From Schleiferiaceae bacterium (lineage in GTDB: Bacteria; Bacteroidota; Bacteroidia; Flavobacteriales; Schleiferiaceae): a DNA stretch of 12,941 bases. This document shows, piece after piece, positions 1-7,719 of this stretch. Position 1 is the stretch's first letter, and each line of letters opens with the position of its first letter. The notes under the pieces are model-generated. The model was given only the letters and a program-made list of their open reading frames with translations, did not search any database and had not been told where the DNA came from. The translations under genes were made by a program, and so were the position numbers. The DNA lies in the NCBI GenBank assembly GCA_025210575.1, contig JAOARK010000438.1:1-12941 (forward strand), given 5' to 3'.

Positions 1-1035
1 CACATGAAATTGAAGATCCGCTTCAAAATCAATACTTGGCGCCACATTAAATTGACCTAAGGATTTCTTGATAGCCGATTTTAAGATGGCAAAAATGAAG
101 TGTTCATCTTCAAACTTGATCTCTGTTTTGGTGGGGTGAATGTTGACATCAATTTTTGATGGGTCGACATCCATAAATAAGAAATAAGAAGGGTATTGAT
201 CACTACCAATTAATCCATCAAATGCATCTGAAACGGCACGGTTTAAAAATGGACTTTTAATGAATCTATTGTTCACAAAGAAAAACTGTTCACCCCTGGT
301 GCGCTTTGCGAATTTGGGTTTTAAAATAAACCCAGAAATTTTTACGAGATCTGTGTTCTCCTCAACAGGAACAAGTCGTTCATTGTACTTGTTTCCAAAT
401 ATTCCGACTATTCGTTGCCTATGGTTTCCTGAGTTGAGGTTGAATATTTCATTTTGATTATGCGTAAGCTTAAATTGAATGTCGGGATGTGCTAGTGCAA
501 CACGTTCAAACTCGTCTACAATATGTTTAAACTCTACCTGATTTGATTTCAGAAAATTTCTTCTTGCAGGAATATTGAAGAACAAATTCTTCACTGAAAT
601 CGTGGTTCCCTTTACACCTGAAGTATAGCCTTGTTCCGTTACTTTATTTCCTTCAATCTTTATTTCAGAGGCTAGATCTTCTGTTTCGATTTTAGATTTA
701 CATGATACTTGTGCAACTGCAGAGATACTCGCTAAAGCTTCGCCACGAAACCCTTTAGTGTGTAAGTTAAAAAGGTCTTCAGCTTTAGTGATTTTAGATG
801 TTGCATGTCTTTCAAAAGCCATCCTAATGTCGGTTTCACTCATACCAACACCATTATCAATAACTTGAATTAGGCTTTTTCCAGCATCCAATACATTAAG
901 GTGCAATTGCGTTGCTTGCGCATCAATTCCATTCTCAAGAAGTTCTTTAACAGCAGAAGCAGGTCGCTGAACAACTTCACCAGCGGCTATTTGGTTTGCC
1001 ACATTATCGGGCAAGAGGACAATCTTGTTTGCCAT
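1..1035 (-). CDS. mutL: DNA mismatch repair protein MutL, partial (C-terminus beyond window)
   Basis: The frame is open from an ATG at 1035 to the window edge and gives the first 345 residues of a protein that is usually about 600 long. It is a GHKL-type ATPase that couples MutS mismatch recognition to downstream repair steps. Visible motifs are the N-terminal IAAGEVV segment, the ATP-binding helix KELLENGIDAQAT (the catalytic Glu and the Mg-binding Asn are present), DNGVGM, and TKGFRGEALASI, followed by the S5-like transducer domain with NNRFIKSPFLNRAV and DVNIHPTKTEIKF. The helix reads ENGIDAQA where most MutLs have ENS/AxDAGA, a mild variant that keeps the key residues. The gene lies 16 bases downstream of the stop of the 90-residue membrane protein and is probably cotranscribed with it. 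Identification is secure; only the dimerisation/endonuclease half is unseen. Confidence 0.97.
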   Translation of the reverse strand, partial: MANKIVLLPDNVANQIAAGEVVQRPASAVKELLENGIDAQATQLHLNVLDAGKSLIQVIDNGVGMSETDIRMAFERHATSKITKAEDLFNLHTKGFRGEALASISAVAQVSCKSKIETEDLASEIKIEGNKVTEQGYTSGVKGTTISVKNLFFNIPARRNFLKSNQVEFKHIVDEFERVALAHPDIQFKLTHNQNEIFNLNSGNHRQRIVGIFGNKYNERLVPVEENTDLVKISGFILKPKFAKRTRGEQFFFVNNRFIKSPFLNRAVSDAFDGLIGSDQYPSYFLFMDVDPSKIDVNIHPTKTEIKFEDEHFIFAILKSAIKKSLGQFNVAPSIDFEADLQFHV

Positions 1036-1051
1036 GTAGTTTTTAGGGTTG

Positions 1052-1324
1052 CTAATTAAATACCCAATAAATAAGACCAGCTAACACCGCAAAAATTACC
1101 AATACTCTAATGGGATTAACACCCTTGCTACTGGTCAGTCTTTTTTGGCTCCAAGATGATCTTAAATGATCTCTATACAACTTGGCATCGAAATCTTCTT
1201 CTCCCGCAGGTGCTTCATATTTTGCCTTCAGCTTTGCTAACCGTTCTTTACGCTCATTATAATAACGAGGCTGCAGATTAAACTGCTTAGGTTTTTGTTG
1301 TTTAAAAAGGCCAAATCTTAACAT
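1052..1324 (-). CDS. Small basic single-pass membrane protein, conserved hypothetical upstream of mutL
   Basis: 90 residues. The N-terminal two thirds are highly charged and rich in Lys, Arg and Glu, with an FNLQPRYYNERKERL segment. The C-terminal end (about residues 70-89) is one hydrophobic helix, so this is a tail-anchored small membrane protein with a cytoplasmic basic domain. I recall similar short proteins with an F-N-x-x-P-R-Y-Y signature next to mutL in flavobacteria, often misannotated as a riboflavin synthase subunit because ribH lies nearby. Nothing here resembles a riboflavin enzyme. The ATG at 1324 is preceded by a clear TAACTTTG promoter element. Function unknown. Confidence 0.8.
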   Translation of the reverse strand: MLRFGLFKQQKPKQFNLQPRYYNERKERLAKLKAKYEAPAGEEDFDAKLYRDHLRSSWSQKRLTSSKGVNPIRVLVIFAVLAGLIYWVFN

Positions 1325-1342
1325 GCAATTATTTGTTTAAAA

Positions 1343-1350
1343 CAAAGTTA
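1343..1350 (-). promoter_or_regulatory. Bacteroidota-type -7 promoter element (TAACTTTG) for the small membrane protein and mutL
   Basis: On the minus strand the sequence TAACTTTG matches the TAnnTTTG -7 consensus of the Bacteroidota housekeeping sigma factor exactly. It ends 18 bases before the ATG at 1324. The only upstream TTG (complement of 1365-1367) is 14 bases away, shorter than the usual 17-23, so the -33 part is weak. Confidence 0.5.
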
Positions 1351-1400
1351 AAAGATGTAGAGCACAATTGCAGAATACGTGCCAAATAGAATGGCTAATT

Positions 1401-1442
1401 AAAAATAAGATGTGCAAAGAAAGGCATGAGCCTCTTATTTTT
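1401..1442. repeat. Perfect 10-bp inverted repeat in the divergent intergenic region
   Basis: AAAAATAAGA (1401-1410) and TCTTATTTTT (1433-1442) are exact inverse complements around a 22-base loop that itself contains GGC-atga-GCC. It lies 43 bases before the GH3 gene start, so it could fold in the 5' leader of that mRNA, or act as a terminator-like or operator site. The T run after the right arm would suit a weak plus-strand terminator, but no upstream plus-strand gene is visible. Role unknown. Confidence 0.4.
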
Positions 1443-1484
1443 TACCCACAATTTTTGAGATAATTGCAAATCAATTGAATTTGA

Positions 1485-4394
1485 ATGAAGAAGATACATG
1501 TATTGGCGGTATTGGCCATGACAATTGCATTACAAACTGTAAACGCGCAGGCAGTATTTCAGACAAAAGAAGCTAGGGCATGGGCAGATGCTCAAATGCT
1601 TGAAATGTCTTTGGATGAGAAGATTGGACAGCTGTTTATGGTGGCGGCCTATAGCAACAAGGGTAAAGAGCATACTCAAAGTATTTTAAAGCAAATAGAA
1701 AATTACCATGTAGGTGGTTTGATCTTTTTTCAAGGTGGGCCAGTTCGTCAAGCACATCTCACAAACTTGTATCAAAGTAAATCTGATTTACCCTTAATGA
1801 TTGGAATGGATGCTGAATGGGGTTTGGCAATGCGCCTAGACAGTACATTCAAGTTTCCATGGGCGATGACAGTTGGAGCCGTTCAAGACACTGAACTCGT
1901 ATATAATATGGGAGTTGAAATGGGTAAGCAATGCCGCAGACTCGGAGTACATATCAATTTTGCCCCAGTTTTAGATATCAATACAAATCCAGATAACCCA
2001 ATAATTAATGCCCGTAGTTTTGGTCAAGATAAGGATGCGGTGACATGGCATGCCTACGAGATTATGAAAGGGATGCAGGATGCTAAAGTACTGGCATGTG
2101 GAAAACACTTTCCAGGACATGGAGATACTGACAAAGATTCACACAAGACGCTGCCAACTGTGAACTTTGACATGAAAAGATTACAGGAAGAAGAACTTCA
2201 TCCCTTTAGAGAGTTATCTAAAGAAGGATTAGCTTCAGTAATGGTTGCCCATTTAAATGTACCCGCCATAGACAATACAGGTACACCTACTTCGGTATCA
2301 GAAAAAGCTGTTAAGCAGCTCTTGATCGATAAAATGGGATTTGATGGATTAATTCTAACGGATGCCTTAAATATGGCTGGCGTGGCGAATAGTTATGGTC
2401 CAGGTGAGGTTGAACTGGCTTCCTTTAAGGCTGGAAACGACATTTTGCTGATGCCATCTGATTTAGAAAAAGCGAGAACACGACTAAAATCTGCTTTGCG
2501 TAAAGAAGAAATTTCTGAAGATGACTTGGATTATAAGGTGAGAAAGATCTTAATGGCTAAGTATTGGCTCAACCTTAAAAAAGAAGATAAGGTAAAGACA
2601 AAAAACATTGTTGCAGACTTAAATTCTATTAAGGCTCAGGTTCTTAGAAAGCAATTGATGCAGGAAGCAGTAACGCTCGTTATAAACAAAGAGCGCTATT
2701 TGCCTATTAAGGATATCGCTAAAAAGAAATATGCCTGCATCACATTGGGGGTAGAGCAAGGAGAGGATTTTGCGAAGACATTAAATCTGTACACCGAAGT
2801 AGATCATTTTTCTTACGATGGAAAAAATGGCAATGAGATTCTGAACAAGCTTTCAGAATACGATATGGTTTTTGTTGGAATCTATACTTCAAATAAAAAC
2901 CCTTGGAAGAGTTACAAGATTAAGGATGATCTAAAACTATTTGTTAAAAAGGTCTCACTACAAACTCCTATGGTCATTACTGTTTTTGCGAATCCCTATT
3001 CACTTAGATCGTTTGAAGAAAAGGAGCTCGCTCAATCTTTGATCATGGCCTACCAAAATAATCCTGAAGCAGAGCAAGCAGCAGCACAGATGATTTTTGG
3101 AGCCATCAATGCAAAAGGAAAAATACCCGTAAATAGTTCGAGTCTTTTCGATGCAGGATATGGAATAGAAAGAGGAAACCTAAGTAGATTGGCTTATGCA
3201 CTCCCTGAAGAAGTAGGAATCGACAGAGAAAAATTGAGTTCAATAGACTCAATTGCTGAGTGGGCAATAGCGCAAAAGGCAACACCTGGATGTCAAATAT
3301 TAATTGCCAAAGAGGGGAAGGTATTTTACCACAAGAATTTTGGTCATCAAACGTATGACAAGTATTATCCAATAGACAATTCGTCTATTTACGATTTGGC
3401 CTCTATCACGAAAATCGCTGCTACGCTTCCTGTTTTGATGGAACTCTATGAAGAGGGAAATTTTAGCCTTGAGGATCCGCTGGTAAAGCTTTTGCCCGAA
3501 ACCAAGGGTTCGAATAAATCCAATCTCAAAGTAAACCACATATTAACGCATAAAGCAGGATTGGAACCATGGGTTCCTTTTTTTTTAGCCACACTTGAAG
3601 ACCAAAAACCAAGTCCTAAATTTTATTCAAGTAAACCCAATGACAGTATCTCGACAATCGTGGCTAGAGATCTCTATATCAAAAATGATTATGAAGATGT
3701 CATGTTCAAGACTATTCTTCAGACAGGATTAGGAAAACCTAAATACAAGTATTCTGATCTAGGGTATTATTTCTTTAAGAAATACATAGAAAAAACTTTA
3801 AAGACAGATATTGAGGATTACGTACAAAAAGAGATTTATGAACCTCTTGGTGCGAGTACTTTGGGATACCTTCCGAGAAACAGATTTGATGAAAAACGTT
3901 TAGTTCCTACCGAGCATGACAAGTACTTCAGATATCAACTCATTAGAGGGTATGTTCACGATCAAGGAGCTTCTATGACCGGTGGAATTGGGGGACATGC
4001 TGGTCTCTTTTCAAATGCGAATGACTTAGCAAAGCTGATGCAGATGTACTTGCAAGAAGGCTATTATGGAGGAAAACAATACTTACGAGCTTCAACAATC
4101 AAAGAATTCACTAAGTGTGAGTTTTGTAAAGAAGATAATAGACGTGGTTTAGGGTTTGATAAACCCCAGTTAAGTGGACCTGGACCAGCTTGTGACTGTG
4201 TTTCTAAATTGAGCTTTGGTCATACAGGTTTTACAGGGACAATTGCTTGGGCGGATCCTGATCAAGAAATAATCTATATTTTTCTATCCAATCGGGTTTA
4301 CCCAGATGCGGAAAACAAAAAACTGATCACCTATAGTGTAAGAACAAAAATTCAAGAAGAAATTTATAAGTCTCTAAATACATATACCCCATGA
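1485..4394 (+). CDS. Secreted GH3 beta-N-acetylhexosaminidase fused to a class C beta-lactamase-like serine hydrolase
   Basis: 969 residues. Residues 1-22 form a signal peptide (MKK, hydrophobic core, NAQA end), so the enzyme acts in the periplasm or on the cell surface. Residues about 30-365 are a glycoside hydrolase family 3 domain of the NagZ kind. KHFPGHGDTDKDSH at 207-220 carries the Asp218/His220 pair typical of NagZ acid/base loops, and Asp293 in LTDALNM is the expected nucleophile. Residues about 370-560 resemble the alpha/beta C-terminal GH3 domain. Residues about 575-965 are a beta-lactamase/esterase-type serine hydrolase with Ser640-x-x-Lys643 (SITK), Tyr756-Ser-Asp and His913-Thr-Gly. 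This two-enzyme architecture is common in Bacteroidota and suggests cleavage of GlcNAc-containing glycans, perhaps peptidoglycan fragments, plus an ester, amide or peptide bond. The true substrate of the second domain is not evident. It overlaps the next gene by 4 bases (ATGA), so translation is coupled. Confidence 0.93.
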   Translation: MKKIHVLAVLAMTIALQTVNAQAVFQTKEARAWADAQMLEMSLDEKIGQLFMVAAYSNKGKEHTQSILKQIENYHVGGLIFFQGGPVRQAHLTNLYQSKSDLPLMIGMDAEWGLAMRLDSTFKFPWAMTVGAVQDTELVYNMGVEMGKQCRRLGVHINFAPVLDINTNPDNPIINARSFGQDKDAVTWHAYEIMKGMQDAKVLACGKHFPGHGDTDKDSHKTLPTVNFDMKRLQEEELHPFRELSKEGLASVMVAHLNVPAIDNTGTPTSVSEKAVKQLLIDKMGFDGLILTDALNMAGVANSYGPGEVELASFKAGNDILLMPSDLEKARTRLKSALRKEEISEDDLDYKVRKILMAKYWLNLKKEDKVKTKNIVADLNSIKAQVLRKQLMQEAVTLVINKERYLPIKDIAKKKYACITLGVEQGEDFAKTLNLYTEVDHFSYDGKNGNEILNKLSEYDMVFVGIYTSNKNPWKSYKIKDDLKLFVKKVSLQTPMVITVFANPYSLRSFEEKELAQSLIMAYQNNPEAEQAAAQMIFGAINAKGKIPVNSSSLFDAGYGIERGNLSRLAYALPEEVGIDREKLSSIDSIAEWAIAQKATPGCQILIAKEGKVFYHKNFGHQTYDKYYPIDNSSIYDLASITKIAATLPVLMELYEEGNFSLEDPLVKLLPETKGSNKSNLKVNHILTHKAGLEPWVPFFLATLEDQKPSPKFYSSKPNDSISTIVARDLYIKNDYEDVMFKTILQTGLGKPKYKYSDLGYYFFKKYIEKTLKTDIEDYVQKEIYEPLGASTLGYLPRNRFDEKRLVPTEHDKYFRYQLIRGYVHDQGASMTGGIGGHAGLFSNANDLAKLMQMYLQEGYYGGKQYLRASTIKEFTKCEFCKEDNRRGLGFDKPQLSGPGPACDCVSKLSFGHTGFTGTIAWADPDQEIIYIFLSNRVYPDAENKKLITYSVRTKIQEEIYKSLNTYTP

Positions 4395-5077
4395 AAAGAA
4401 TAGCATCCCTCTTATTTATTGTCCTTTCAGGTTTTGGTTTCGGTCAGGAATTAACAGGATTAAACTTTACCGATGAAAATGGGTTGAAACAAGGTGCTTG
4501 GGTTGATTATACTCAACAAGGAAAGATATTGGCGATTTCAACTTATAAAGACAATATCTATCATGGTGTGAGGGTAGTTTTTCATAATAACAGAACTATC
4601 TTGAAGCTTCAGGAATATTACAATGAAGGCAAGTTAGATGGCCGCCAGCGATATTACGATACTGGAGGAAGATTAATTAAAGATGCAACTTACGTTGATG
4701 GCTGGATGAATGGAAAGTACATTACCTATTACAATACAAAAAAGAAAAAAGAAGAATTCAATTACGTAGACGGATTCAAACAAGGGGTATGTTATTGGTA
4801 CTATGATAATGGAGACAAGATGAGCGAGTATACCTATCACAAGGGAAGTATTATTGGTACCGTTAAAAATTTCTATCAGGGCGATGTCTTAAAGAGTACA
4901 GTTGAATTCAAGCAAAATGAAATGAATGGTGAGTTCTTCGAGTATTACAAAGAAGGCAATGGGATAAAGACCAAAGGATTTTATAAGAACGGTAAGAAAA
5001 CAGGTACTTGGACGTACTATACCACAGCTGGAAAAGTTGAAAGTACAGCGAAGTATAAAGAAGGAAAGAAACTATGA
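4391..5077 (+). CDS. Secreted MORN-repeat protein (YwqK-like)
   Basis: 228 residues. Residues 1-19 look like a signal peptide ending FGFGQ. The rest is built of eight MORN-2-like repeats (xxGxWxxYxxxG), with their glycines at residues 35, 59, 84, 108, 132, 156, 180 and 205, a very regular period of 24-25. Such proteins form extended beta-hairpin ladders and are often labelled 'toxin-antitoxin system YwqK family antitoxin', but there is no toxin partner here and secretion argues against that role. The gene overlaps both neighbours by 4 bases (ATGA on each side), so it is the middle gene of a coupled unit. Molecular function is unknown; a scaffold or envelope-binding role is only a guess. Confidence 0.88.
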   Translation: MKRIASLLFIVLSGFGFGQELTGLNFTDENGLKQGAWVDYTQQGKILAISTYKDNIYHGVRVVFHNNRTILKLQEYYNEGKLDGRQRYYDTGGRLIKDATYVDGWMNGKYITYYNTKKKKEEFNYVDGFKQGVCYWYYDNGDKMSEYTYHKGSIIGTVKNFYQGDVLKSTVEFKQNEMNGEFFEYYKEGNGIKTKGFYKNGKKTGTWTYYTTAGKVESTAKYKEGKKL

Positions 5078-6201
5078 ATATAGGAGTTGTTTGCTACCCA
5101 ACTTTTGGAGGTAGTGGAGTAGTTGCTACAGAACTTGGAACTTACATGGCTGCTTTGGGGCATAAAGTTCATTTCATTACCTACAGCCAGCCTGTTCGTC
5201 TAAACATATTAGAAGAGAACATCTACTACCATGAAGTAAATGTGCACGATTATCCCTTGTTTGAATATCAACCCTACGAGTTGGCATTGTCCTCAAAAAT
5301 GGTGGATACGGTATTAAATGAAGGAATCGATCTTTTGCACGTTCATTATGCAATTCCCCACGCTTATGCGGCTATAACCGCCAAGCAGATTTTAAAGGAA
5401 AAAGGAATTAACATACCGGTGGTTACCACCTTGCATGGAACGGATATTACATTGGTTGGACGGAATCCATCTTATAAACCTGCGGTAACGTACAGTATTA
5501 ATCATTCGGATGTAGTTACCAGCGTTTCAGAAAGTTTAAAAAAGGACTCTTTAAAGTTTTTCGTTGTAAGAAAAGATATTGAAGTGATTCCCAACTTCAT
5601 AGACCCTTCTCTTTATGATGTTAATAATAGAGAACTTCGATGTAACCTTGTTGAGCCCCATCAAAAACTAGTGGCACACGTATCTAACTTTAGAAAGGTG
5701 AAAAGAGTAGAGGATGTGATCACTGTTTTTCATCAGATCAATGCAAAAATCGACAGTAAGTTAGTACTGATAGGTGAAGGTCCTGAGCGTGAGCGAACAG
5801 AACAACAAGCAAAAAGTCTAGGCATTCTCGATAAGCTCATCTTCCTGGGTAAGACGAACGAAATAGAGCGTGTGCTTTGCATGTCAGATCTGTTTCTTTT
5901 GCCTTCGGAAACCGAGAGTTTTGGTTTGGCCGCCTTAGAGGCTATGGCCGCTGGGTTGCCGGTTATATCATCCAATACTGGAGGGTTACCAGAAGTAAAT
6001 GTGCACAACAAAACCGGGTATCTTGCAGATGTTGGAGACGTAACTGCTATGGCGAATTATGCTATTGATATTCTGTCTGATCCCCAAAAACATGAAGCGT
6101 TGAGAAAAGGATCATTGGCAAGAGCTAATGAATTTACTGTTGAGTCGATATTGCCTAGATATCTAGATGTTTATGAAAGGGCTTTAAACCTTGTGAAATA
6201 G
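5074..6201 (+). CDS. bshA: N-acetyl-alpha-D-glucosaminyl L-malate synthase (bacillithiol biosynthesis)
   Basis: 375 residues, the full family length. It is a GT4/GT-B glycosyltransferase that joins GlcNAc from UDP-GlcNAc to L-malate, the first step of bacillithiol synthesis in the cytoplasm. Signatures: the N-terminal CYPTFGGSGVVATELG, TTLHGTDITLVG (HGTD 121-124), SNFRKVKRVEDV (204-215), IGEGPER, and the nucleotide-sugar motif with Glu281 and Glu289 (the EX7E pair) in ESFGLAALEAMAAGLPVI. The opening glycine-rich block and TYSQPVRL are characteristic of BshA rather than of generic GT4 enzymes. The gene starts inside the stop of the MORN gene (ATGA) and is followed by a strong terminator. bshB and bshC are not in the window. 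Confidence 0.95.
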   Translation: MNIGVVCYPTFGGSGVVATELGTYMAALGHKVHFITYSQPVRLNILEENIYYHEVNVHDYPLFEYQPYELALSSKMVDTVLNEGIDLLHVHYAIPHAYAAITAKQILKEKGINIPVVTTLHGTDITLVGRNPSYKPAVTYSINHSDVVTSVSESLKKDSLKFFVVRKDIEVIPNFIDPSLYDVNNRELRCNLVEPHQKLVAHVSNFRKVKRVEDVITVFHQINAKIDSKLVLIGEGPERERTEQQAKSLGILDKLIFLGKTNEIERVLCMSDLFLLPSETESFGLAALEAMAAGLPVISSNTGGLPEVNVHNKTGYLADVGDVTAMANYAIDILSDPQKHEALRKGSLARANEFTVESILPRYLDVYERALNLVK

Positions 6202-6227
6202 GAAGATATAGATCTAGTCAGATGTTT

Positions 6228-6253
6228 AAAGGCCTCGATTGAGGTCTTTTTTT
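6228..6253 (+). terminator. Intrinsic terminator after bshA
   Basis: AAAGGCCTC-gatt-GAGGTCTTT forms a 9-bp stem with one G-T wobble and a 4-base loop, and its right arm runs into a seven-T tract. It begins 26 bases after the bshA stop and closes the plus-strand three-gene unit. Confidence 0.88.
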
Positions 6254-6270
6254 ATGTTTCAAAAGGTTCT

Positions 6271-6304
6271 AAAAAAAGAAAGCTCGGAGTTTAGAACTCC
6301 GAGC
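6271..6304 (-). terminator. Intrinsic terminator for the bufferin operon and the candidate sRNA
   Basis: The arms GCTCGGAGTT (6282-6291) and AACTCCGAGC (6295-6304) are exact inverse complements with a three-base loop. Read on the minus strand, the hairpin is followed by TTTCTTTTTTT (6281-6271). It lies 92 bases past the DoxX stop. There is no T run on the plus-strand side, so it is directional. Confidence 0.9.
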
Positions 6305-6345
6305 CTCACACCAAACCAATAAACCTAAGCTACCCTAAAAAGGTG
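6271..6345 (-). ncRNA. Candidate small RNA of about 70-75 nt downstream of the DoxX gene (possibly Flavo-1-like)
   Basis: On the minus strand a well-formed promoter (6349-6378) is followed after only about 40 bases by a perfect 10-bp hairpin and a T tract, with no room for an open reading frame. The transcript would start near 6345, run through a G/U-rich stretch including GGGTAGCTTAGG and TTGGTTTGGTG, and end at the hairpin. A CACC near the 5' end can pair with GGTG just before the terminator, closing a long-range stem. The arrangement is that of a free-standing sRNA or a 3'-UTR RNA. The sequence feels familiar from flavobacterial intergenic regions, and the Flavo-1 RNA motif is a candidate identity that I cannot confirm by eye. 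Confidence 0.5.
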
Positions 6346-6348
6346 ATA

Positions 6349-6378
6349 CAAATATAGAATTGATAATTCAATTTCCAA
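6349..6378 (-). promoter_or_regulatory. Strong Bacteroidota promoter: TTG-N19-TATATTTG
   Basis: On the minus strand TTG (6378-6376), a 19-base spacer and TATATTTG (6356-6349) match the flavobacterial consensus TTG-N17-23-TAnnTTTG at every defined position. It starts 18 bases after the DoxX stop and points at the candidate sRNA, not at a protein gene. It is the best promoter in the window. Confidence 0.72.
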
Positions 6379-6396
6379 TGCAAAACCTAAAAAAAA

Positions 6397-6951
6397 TCAC
6401 ATTTTTATTTTTCGTTCAAACAAAAAGTAGTCTAAACTTAACCTGCCTGATCCAAAGGCAATTACAACTAAAAGCATTGAAATATATGTAAGAGGATTCT
6501 CTAATCCATTTTGTAAAATTACAAACGAGCCTTCCTCGGTTAGCCAATCGTAGTTTCCATATTCCTGTAAGATTTCTCTTCCTTTATTTAGTCTTTTTGC
6601 TACTTCTTCGTTTAACGCACTTTGACCAATGGTGAACCAGCCATGATCTATGTGCACAGTCTTAATAGCGACCAACATAGTTACAATGAGTGGTATGGAT
6701 ATAAACCTTGATAATAGCCCTAGAACCAAAAGAACGACTCCTAATATTTCGATGGTAGCAGAAAGATATGCGTTCAACTCAGGAAAAGGTATTCCGAGGC
6801 TTTCAAACCACCATATTGTTCCCTCCATATTCTCCCATTTTTGCAATGCTGGATAAAGAAAAACATAGGCCAAAAGTAGACGCATAGAGAGTAAACTCAA
6901 ATCTTTAGCAGGGCTCAATAATTGAACTGATCTTGCATATAATTTTAACAT
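6397..6951 (-). CDS. DoxX-like integral membrane protein, last gene of the bufferin-type operon
   Basis: 184 residues with four hydrophobic segments, at about 19-36, 59-81, 83-101 and 152-169, the usual four-helix DoxX layout. A hydrophilic insert at about 102-150 separates helices 3 and 4. The conserved first helix reads RLLLAYVFLYPALQKW. DoxX-like proteins regularly accompany DUF692/DUF2063 pairs (called BufD or HvfX in such clusters). Their biochemical role there is unsettled; proposals involve membrane redox or export functions. The start lies 12 bases after the DUF2063 stop, so the two are cotranscribed, and a strong terminator follows. Membrane location and family are clear from the sequence; the role comes from context only. 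Confidence 0.87.
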   Translation of the reverse strand: MLKLYARSVQLLSPAKDLSLLSMRLLLAYVFLYPALQKWENMEGTIWWFESLGIPFPELNAYLSATIEILGVVLLVLGLLSRFISIPLIVTMLVAIKTVHIDHGWFTIGQSALNEEVAKRLNKGREILQEYGNYDWLTEEGSFVILQNGLENPLTYISMLLVVIAFGSGRLSLDYFLFERKIKM

Positions 6952-6963
6952 AATGATTGGGGG

Positions 6964-7719
6964 TTAAGGGTTAAAACCTAGAACAAAGCCCGAACTTCTG
7001 AGGTGTTCTATAAAAGGCATAGTGTTCTCTTCTATTTTTTCGATTGGTAAGGACATATCTTCAGCAGCATGCGCAATAACATCTTCTACCGCGTTACCTG
7101 CATATAGATTTTCTATCAGAAAGGCATAATATGCCGATAAGTCAATAAATTGAATTTTTCGATCAATAGGTTCTCTGAAACACAGGCAATAGTACTTTCC
7201 TTTGTGATTAGATGTAATTTCCTCAGGTGCCAGCCTATGAACAGGAAAATCAAGAAGTAAGACCTTAGACTCTGGATTTAAAACAAGAACGTCTTTCTTT
7301 AAGTCTCCATTGTGTCTGCTGCTATCTTGAGGTATATCTTCCATCATATACATTTCAAGTTCTATCCACTCAAAATAAATAAGATCTAATATAAAAGGAT
7401 GCCTTTGCATTAGCTCGTTGAGACTTTGGTTAGATTTCACGAATTCGTAAAAATCTAAGGGCATTCTCCATACATAAGGAGTTGTGCACTCGCTTTCTGA
7501 ATAGAATTTCTCAACAATCTCTTTCCAACTTTCGCTTCCCAATAATTTCTTAGTTATTGGGTATGCAGTTGATAAAGTGTCTAATGCAATATTGAAAATT
7601 AATCTTCTGTAATGATGTACTCTGTTCGGGGTAACACCTTCTAACGGAGTGTACTCTCCAGTGCGGCAATAATCTGCAAGTTTTTCTTGCTGAATTTTTG
7701 TGTTAGGATTTAGCAACAT
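6964..7719 (-). CDS. bufC: DUF2063 partner protein of the MNIO enzyme (BufC/HvfC-like)
   Basis: 251 residues from the ATG at 7719. The frame stays open upstream to a TTG at 7764, but that would add 15 residues inside the DUF692 gene, while the ATG has a GGAAA stretch in front of it and gives the usual N-terminus. The N-terminal half has the DUF2063 pattern: an N-terminal helix (QEKLADYCRTGEY), then VHHYRRLIFNIALDTLSTAYPITKKLLG and WKEIVEKFYSE. The C-terminal half resembles the second domain of this family and ends FVLGFNP. Family members bind both the precursor peptide and the DUF692 oxygenase, presenting the cysteine to the iron centre. The gene overlaps the end of the DUF692 gene by 17 bases, so the two proteins are translationally coupled, as expected for a heterodimer. 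Confidence 0.88.
   Translation of the reverse strand: MLLNPNTKIQQEKLADYCRTGEYTPLEGVTPNRVHHYRRLIFNIALDTLSTAYPITKKLLGSESWKEIVEKFYSESECTTPYVWRMPLDFYEFVKSNQSLNELMQRHPFILDLIYFEWIELEMYMMEDIPQDSSRHNGDLKKDVLVLNPESKVLLLDFPVHRLAPEEITSNHKGKYYCLCFREPIDRKIQFIDLSAYYAFLIENLYAGNAVEDVIAHAAEDMSLPIEKIEENTMPFIEHLRSSGFVLGFNP

Noticed and set aside
260..457. Plus-strand open frame inside mutL
   Set aside because: Antisense shadow of the strongly conserved mutL frame with no recognisable product.
1052..1324. Riboflavin synthase subunit, a label sometimes given to this small protein type
   Set aside because: A 90-residue charged protein with one C-terminal helix shows no lumazine or riboflavin synthase feature.
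4391..5077. MORN protein as a YwqK antitoxin in a toxin-antitoxin pair
   Set aside because: It has a signal peptide, no toxin gene is next to it, and it is embedded between enzyme genes.
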